Below are positions 6,762 through 6,808 of a stretch of 6,808 nucleotides of DNA, piece after piece; position 1 is the stretch's first letter, and every line of letters starts with the position of its first letter. The stretch comes from Desulfocapsa sp. (GTDB taxonomy: Bacteria > Desulfobacterota > Desulfobulbia > Desulfobulbales > Desulfocapsaceae). The translations under genes and the position numbers were made by a program. The DNA lies in contig DYDK01000094.1 of assembly GCA_020717935.1 (NCBI GenBank), positions 1-6,808 on the forward strand, in the 5' to 3' direction. The notes under the pieces were generated by a model. The model was not told the DNA's origin and made no database searches. It was given only the letters and a program-made list of their open reading frames with translations.

Positions 6762-6808
6762 TCATTTTTTTTGGACATTTGTTATTGGCTCTTCGCCGAC
6801 CTCAACGA
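6762..6808 (-). CDS. C-terminal end of an upstream gene, probably efflux membrane-fusion protein
   Basis: Only 14 codons plus TGA are visible (VEVGEEPITNVQKK), running off the right edge. RND operons usually place the periplasmic adaptor (HlyD/AcrA-like) directly before the pump, and such adaptors often end with a short beta-strand segment of the form 'PVEV' plus a charged tail. The identification rests on position and this weak resemblance. The end overlaps a possible original pump start, ATG at 6777 (MSKKNDAFGMLFTRSVF, then TGA), by 16 bases. Confidence 0.4.
   Translation of the reverse strand, partial: VEVGEEPITNVQKK

Overview
The window reads as one leftward (minus-strand) run of bacterial genes, with a short gene-poor stretch and a small separate gene at the left end. 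The bifunctional RlmKL rRNA methyltransferase, the RND efflux proteins and the Mrr-type nuclease suggest a Gram-negative bacterium. Fused RlmKL points to Gammaproteobacteria or a Desulfobacterota relative. That placement is inferred from protein families only and is weak.

In transcription order, from right to left: (1) 6762-6808, the last 14 codons of an upstream gene, probably the membrane-fusion protein of an efflux operon. (2) 5004-6761, the C-terminal half of an RND inner-membrane efflux pump; the N-terminal half is absent. (3) 3860-4968, an mrr-type restriction endonuclease gene. It is split by a 179-bp element at 4399-4577 that has 22-bp perfect terminal inverted repeats and a TAA target duplication, the signature of a MITE. 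Removing the element and one TAA joins the two pieces in frame into a 308-residue Mrr. (4) 1666-3855, intact rlmKL (rlmL), a 23S rRNA methyltransferase. (5) 539-1648, a kinase of the aminoglycoside-phosphotransferase fold, closest by motif to N-acetylhexosamine 1-kinase (NahK). (6) 266-538, an AT-rich spacer with a candidate promoter. (7) 5-265, a small protein with a signal-peptide-like N terminus.

Gene spacing (35 bp pump to mrr, 4 bp mrr to rlmKL, 17 bp rlmKL to kinase) suggests shared transcription, but functionally this is a mixture: housekeeping rRNA modification, a sugar-kinase-like enzyme, a damaged efflux operon and a damaged restriction gene. The pump and mrr both look like accessory genes in decay, whereas rlmKL and the kinase look intact.

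I do not see a clearly new multi-gene system. The most informative features are the MITE inside mrr, with its consequences for expression of the nuclease domain, and the half-deleted RND pump. Smaller points are a perfect palindrome and a MITE-like 28-nt match at the 3' end of the kinase gene, and a 12-bp in-frame tandem duplication in the same gene.
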